In this document: in pieces, positions 61,733-64,000 of the stretch
Numbering within the stretch: position 1 is the stretch's first letter
Layout: every line of letters starts with the position of its first letter
NCBI RefSeq assembly: GCF_051131155.1
Contig: NZ_CP159508.1
Coordinates: forward strand, 1,178,001-1,242,000
Length of the DNA: 64,000 nt
Reading direction: 5' to 3'
From: Pseudanabaena minima
GTDB taxonomy: Bacteria > Cyanobacteriota > Cyanobacteriia > Pseudanabaenales > Pseudanabaenaceae
Program-made: the position numbers and the translations under genes
The notes under the pieces: generated by a model
What the model was told of the DNA's origin: nothing
What the model saw: only the letters and a program-made list of their open reading frames with translations
The model's database searches: none

Positions 61733-62019
61733 GAAAGCAACAAGCCCTTCATCTTTTAACTATTAGTAAACCTTTGTTAAAAGAAAAATATGGAGTTACT
61801 AAAATTGCACTATTTGGCTCAACTGCTAGAGACACAGCTAATCCAAATAGCGACATAGACATTCTTATAGATTTTGATAGCCCAGCAACATCAAAACGTT
61901 ATTTTGGTGTTCTATTTTATCTAGAAGATCTCCTACAACATCCCATAGATTTAATTACAGAAAATGCATTAAGACCTGAATTACGTCCCTATATTGAGAA
62001 AGAAACTATATATGTCTAA
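61729..62019 (+). CDS. mntA: MNT-type nucleotidyltransferase (second copy)
   Basis: A 96-residue minimal nucleotidyltransferase, compact as usual for HEPN-paired MNT antitoxins. The core motif is G30-S31 in LFGSTARDTANPNSDIDIL with D42 and D44. DLITENALRPELRPYIEKE at the end is typical. It overlaps the first MNT gene by 4 nt and the HepT gene by 8 nt, so it is the more likely direct partner of the HEPN toxin. The symbol follows MntA of HepT/MntA systems and is unrelated to the manganese transporter ATPase at 23.5 kb. Confidence 0.92.
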   Translation: MRKQQALHLLTISKPLLKEKYGVTKIALFGSTARDTANPNSDIDILIDFDSPATSKRYFGVLFYLEDLLQHPIDLITENALRPELRPYIEKETIYV

Positions 62020-62377
62020 TTCATCAGAACGTGATTGGCACTTTTATGTTAATGATATGATTACATTCGCTCAAAAAGTACTACGCTACACCGAAGGATA
62101 CGATCAAAAAAGCTTTCTTGAAAATGAATTAAACTATGATGCAACTCTAAGGAACCTTGAACTAATTGGGGAAGCCGCCACACACATACCACCAGAAATA
62201 CGTGCAGAAAATTTAGATATTCCTTGGCGACAAATTATCGCAACCCGAAACCGTATCATTCACGGATATTTAGGTATAGATAACAATATTGTTTGGGACA
62301 TCATTACCGTAGAAATTCCAGAACTACTACACTTACTACAAAATCTTAAAAACCAAATTAATAACATCAATGAGTAA
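62012..62377 (+). CDS. hepT: HEPN-domain toxin, HepT family (DUF86)
   Basis: About 121 residues from ATG 62012; the open frame extends 18 nt upstream through a TTG. It is a DUF86 HEPN protein with the RNase motif Rx4HxY: R79, H84 and the tyrosine two residues on in TRNRIIHGYLGID. LRNLELIGEAATHIPPEIR is the usual middle segment. HepT cleaves RNA and is silenced by AMPylation at the motif tyrosine by MntA-type antitoxins. All active-site residues are present. It overlaps both its MNT partner (8 nt) and hsdM (8 nt). Confidence 0.94.
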   Translation: MSNSSERDWHFYVNDMITFAQKVLRYTEGYDQKSFLENELNYDATLRNLELIGEAATHIPPEIRAENLDIPWRQIIATRNRIIHGYLGIDNNIVWDIITVEIPELLHLLQNLKNQINNINE

Positions 62378-63893
62378 TGAATCAAGCCTAATCTCTAAAG
62401 TTTGGAACTTCGCCAACGTCCTGCGTGACGACGGTGTGAGCTATGGCGACTACCTCGAACAAATTACATACCTGCTATTTCTCAAAATGGCAGACGAAAT
62501 GTCCAAACCGCCCTACAGCAAAATCATCAAATTTCCCCACATCAAAGACGCAGAAGGCAACGAAATCGCCAACGGGGAAAAGTGCGACTGGGCAACCCTC
62601 ACCAGCAACAAACGTGGTGCAGAACTCGAAAATTATTACAACCAAATGTTGCGATCGCTTGCCACCGAAAAAGGCACATTAGGGCAAATCTTCACCAAAT
62701 CGCAAAACAAAATCCAAGACCCATCGAAACTGCTCAAAATCATCGACATGATCGCCAAAGAGCAATGGACAATGGTGGGAACCGATGTCAAAGGCAACAT
62801 TTACGAAGGACTACTAGAGAAAAATGCCGAAGACACCAAAAGTGGTGCAGGACAATACTTCACTCCCAGAGCCTTAATCAAAGCAATGGTCGCCTGCGTC
62901 AATCCGCAACCCAGCAAAACCATTCACGATCCCGCTTGTGGTACGGGAGGATTCTTTCTCGCCGCCTATGACCACATCATCAAACACCATCGCCTCGACA
63001 AAGACCAGAAAATCTTTCTCAAAAATCGCACCTTCTCAGGCAATGAAATCGTCGCCAGTACCCGCCGCCTCTGCCTGATGAATATGTTTCTGCATAACAT
63101 CGGCGAAATCGATGGCGATAGTTTTATCTCCACCAACGATGCACTTATTTCCGATGAAGGTATTCGCGTTGATTATGTCCTCGCCAATCCCCCCTTCGGC
63201 AAAAAAAGCAGTATCACCATCACCAATCAAGAAGGGGAACAGGAACGCCAAGACCTTAGCTATAACCGCCAAGACTTTTGGGCAACCACTTCCAACAAAC
63301 AACTCAACTTTTTGCAGCATATCCGCACCCTGCTCAAAGTCAATGGACAAGCCGCCGTCGTCCTCCCCGACAACGTTCTCTTTGAAGGTGGCGCAGGCGA
63401 AACCGTCCGCAAAGAGCTAATGAAAACCACCGACTTACATACGATTTTGCGACTACCTACAGGCATCTTTTATGCCCAAGGAGTCAAGGCAAATGTCCTC
63501 TTTTTTGACAACAAACCCGCCGCCAAAGAGCCTTGGACAAAGGAAGTCTGGATTTATGACTACCGCACCAATGTCCAACATACCCTCAAGAAAAATCCCC
63601 TCAAACTTGAAGATCTCCAGCCTTTTATCGATTGCTACAAATCAGGCGATCGCTACCACCGCACTGAAACATGGTCAGAAGCAACCCCCGAAGGACGCTG
63701 GCGCAAATTTAGCTACGACGAAATCATGGCGCGAGACAAAACCAACCTCGATATTTTCTGGCTCAAGGACAAAAGCCTCGCCGATCTCGATAATCTCCCT
63801 GATCCTGACATTCTGGCTAATGAAATTATCGAGAACATCGAAGCAGGGCTAGCTAGTTTTCGCGAAATTATGGAGACTATTAATTTAACCTAA
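62370..63893 (+). CDS. hsdM: Type I restriction enzyme methylase subunit (N6-adenine)
   Basis: A 507-residue HsdM. The N-terminal helical domain (ISKVWNFANVLRDDGVSYG, about 1-140) is followed by the methyltransferase core: the SAM site DPACGTGGFFLAAY from D187 and the catalytic NPPF from N273 (VLANPPFGKK). RLPTGIFYAQGVKANVLFF and KEVWIYDYRTN belong to the C-terminal part. It methylates adenine in the sequence chosen by HsdS, protecting host DNA from HsdR. It is the last gene of the operon, after toxin-related genes; hsdM more often precedes hsdS. A hairpin terminator follows. Confidence 0.96.
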   Translation: MSNESSLISKVWNFANVLRDDGVSYGDYLEQITYLLFLKMADEMSKPPYSKIIKFPHIKDAEGNEIANGEKCDWATLTSNKRGAELENYYNQMLRSLATEKGTLGQIFTKSQNKIQDPSKLLKIIDMIAKEQWTMVGTDVKGNIYEGLLEKNAEDTKSGAGQYFTPRALIKAMVACVNPQPSKTIHDPACGTGGFFLAAYDHIIKHHRLDKDQKIFLKNRTFSGNEIVASTRRLCLMNMFLHNIGEIDGDSFISTNDALISDEGIRVDYVLANPPFGKKSSITITNQEGEQERQDLSYNRQDFWATTSNKQLNFLQHIRTLLKVNGQAAVVLPDNVLFEGGAGETVRKELMKTTDLHTILRLPTGIFYAQGVKANVLFFDNKPAAKEPWTKEVWIYDYRTNVQHTLKKNPLKLEDLQPFIDCYKSGDRYHRTETWSEATPEGRWRKFSYDEIMARDKTNLDIFWLKDKSLADLDNLPDPDILANEIIENIEAGLASFREIMETINLT

Positions 63894-63900
63894 GCCATCC

Positions 63901-63942
63901 CCAAGGATTAGCGGTGCAACGCTTCGCACTGCTAATCCTTGG
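63901..63942 (+). terminator. 17-bp hairpin terminator of hsdM
   Basis: Arms 63901-63917 and 63926-63942 (CCAAGGATTAGCGGTGC, one G-T pair), loop of 8 bases including GCTTC, followed by CGTTTTTT. It is 8 nt after the hsdM stop. Confidence 0.9.
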
Positions 63943-63974
63943 CGTTTTTTAATGTCTATTTTTAGACTGGCAGT

Positions 63975-64000
63975 AATACCAAACACAAAATGGCTATGCC
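63975..64000. repeat. Left part of a palindrome cut by the window edge
   Basis: AATACCAAACACAAAATGGC followed by TATGCC at the right edge matches the left half of the palindrome at 53250-53275, including its AATACCAAA flank, with a complementary-type loop. A full stem would need CATTTTG-like sequence beyond base 64000. Confidence 0.6.

Noticed and set aside
1..64000. tRNA, rRNA, tmRNA or other structural RNA genes
   Set aside because: I looked through the intergenic regions for T-loop-like GTTCGAATCC and similar words and found none in a cloverleaf context. A covariance-model scan would be decisive.

Overview
The window looks like chromosomal DNA from a cyanobacterium. The octamer GCGATCGC (HIP1) occurs throughout, and many genes are typical of cyanobacteria: a BicA-type bicarbonate transporter beside an NhaS3-type antiporter, MntCAB, a CtpA-like processing protease, XisH/XisI, DUF3110 and TPR-CHAT proteins. 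A filamentous Pseudanabaena-like lineage is my guess, and the sequence does not settle it. I saw no rRNA, tRNA, CRISPR array or intact insertion sequence.

Layout. 1-5.2 kb (minus strand): a histidine kinase/response regulator pair, a cysteine-dioxygenase-like cupin, and a thiol-redox set (CcdA-like membrane protein plus two tandem exported thioredoxins). 5.6-12.3 kb: a large SNF2 ATPase convergent with a peptide-binding lipoprotein, then ispF. 12.5-17.3 kb: an xdhA-xdhB-xdhC xanthine dehydrogenase operon. 17.3-19.7 kb: a small unknown gene, xisH-xisI and a REC-kinase hybrid. 19.9-25.4 kb (minus): a DUF212 protein, crtE, folD and mntCAB. 25.6-27.3 kb: two small membrane proteins and a voltage-gated-type K+ channel. 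27.5-34.3 kb (plus): rlmD, an AAA ATPase/TOPRIM-like pair followed by a decayed copy of the rlmD tail, leuB and a YyaL/DUF255 protein. 34.4-38.6 kb (minus): nhaS3, bicA, cobS. 38.7-50.3 kb (plus): ctp protease, carB and two TPR-CHAT genes, the first holding 15 nearly identical 120-bp repeats. 50.4-53.2 kb (minus): a methyltransferase and a NodU/CmcH-type carbamoyltransferase. 53.5-55.7 kb: DUF3110, a hotdog thioesterase, argJ. 55.7-63.9 kb: a type I restriction-modification island, hsdR - gap - hsdS - RhuM/Fic - two MNT nucleotidyltransferases - HepT - hsdM.

Genes that plausibly work together: CcdA would pass electrons to the two exported thioredoxins. XdhC would mature XdhAB. MntC, MntA and MntB form one ABC metal importer. 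NhaS3 could maintain the Na+ gradient that BicA uses. HsdR, HsdS and HsdM form one restriction enzyme, with toxin-type genes in its operon. The AAA/TOPRIM pair is a likely defence module.

The most unusual pattern is a family of about 22 long, nearly perfect intergenic palindromes. By my reading 15 of them end in a three-base loop closed as GCNNNGC, and five of these have the tip GCGAAGC or its complement closing a long stem in the same way (others carry it with small variations). Arm sequences mostly differ between sites. Several stems contain a stop codon, and seven lie between divergent genes, so simple termination does not explain all of them.
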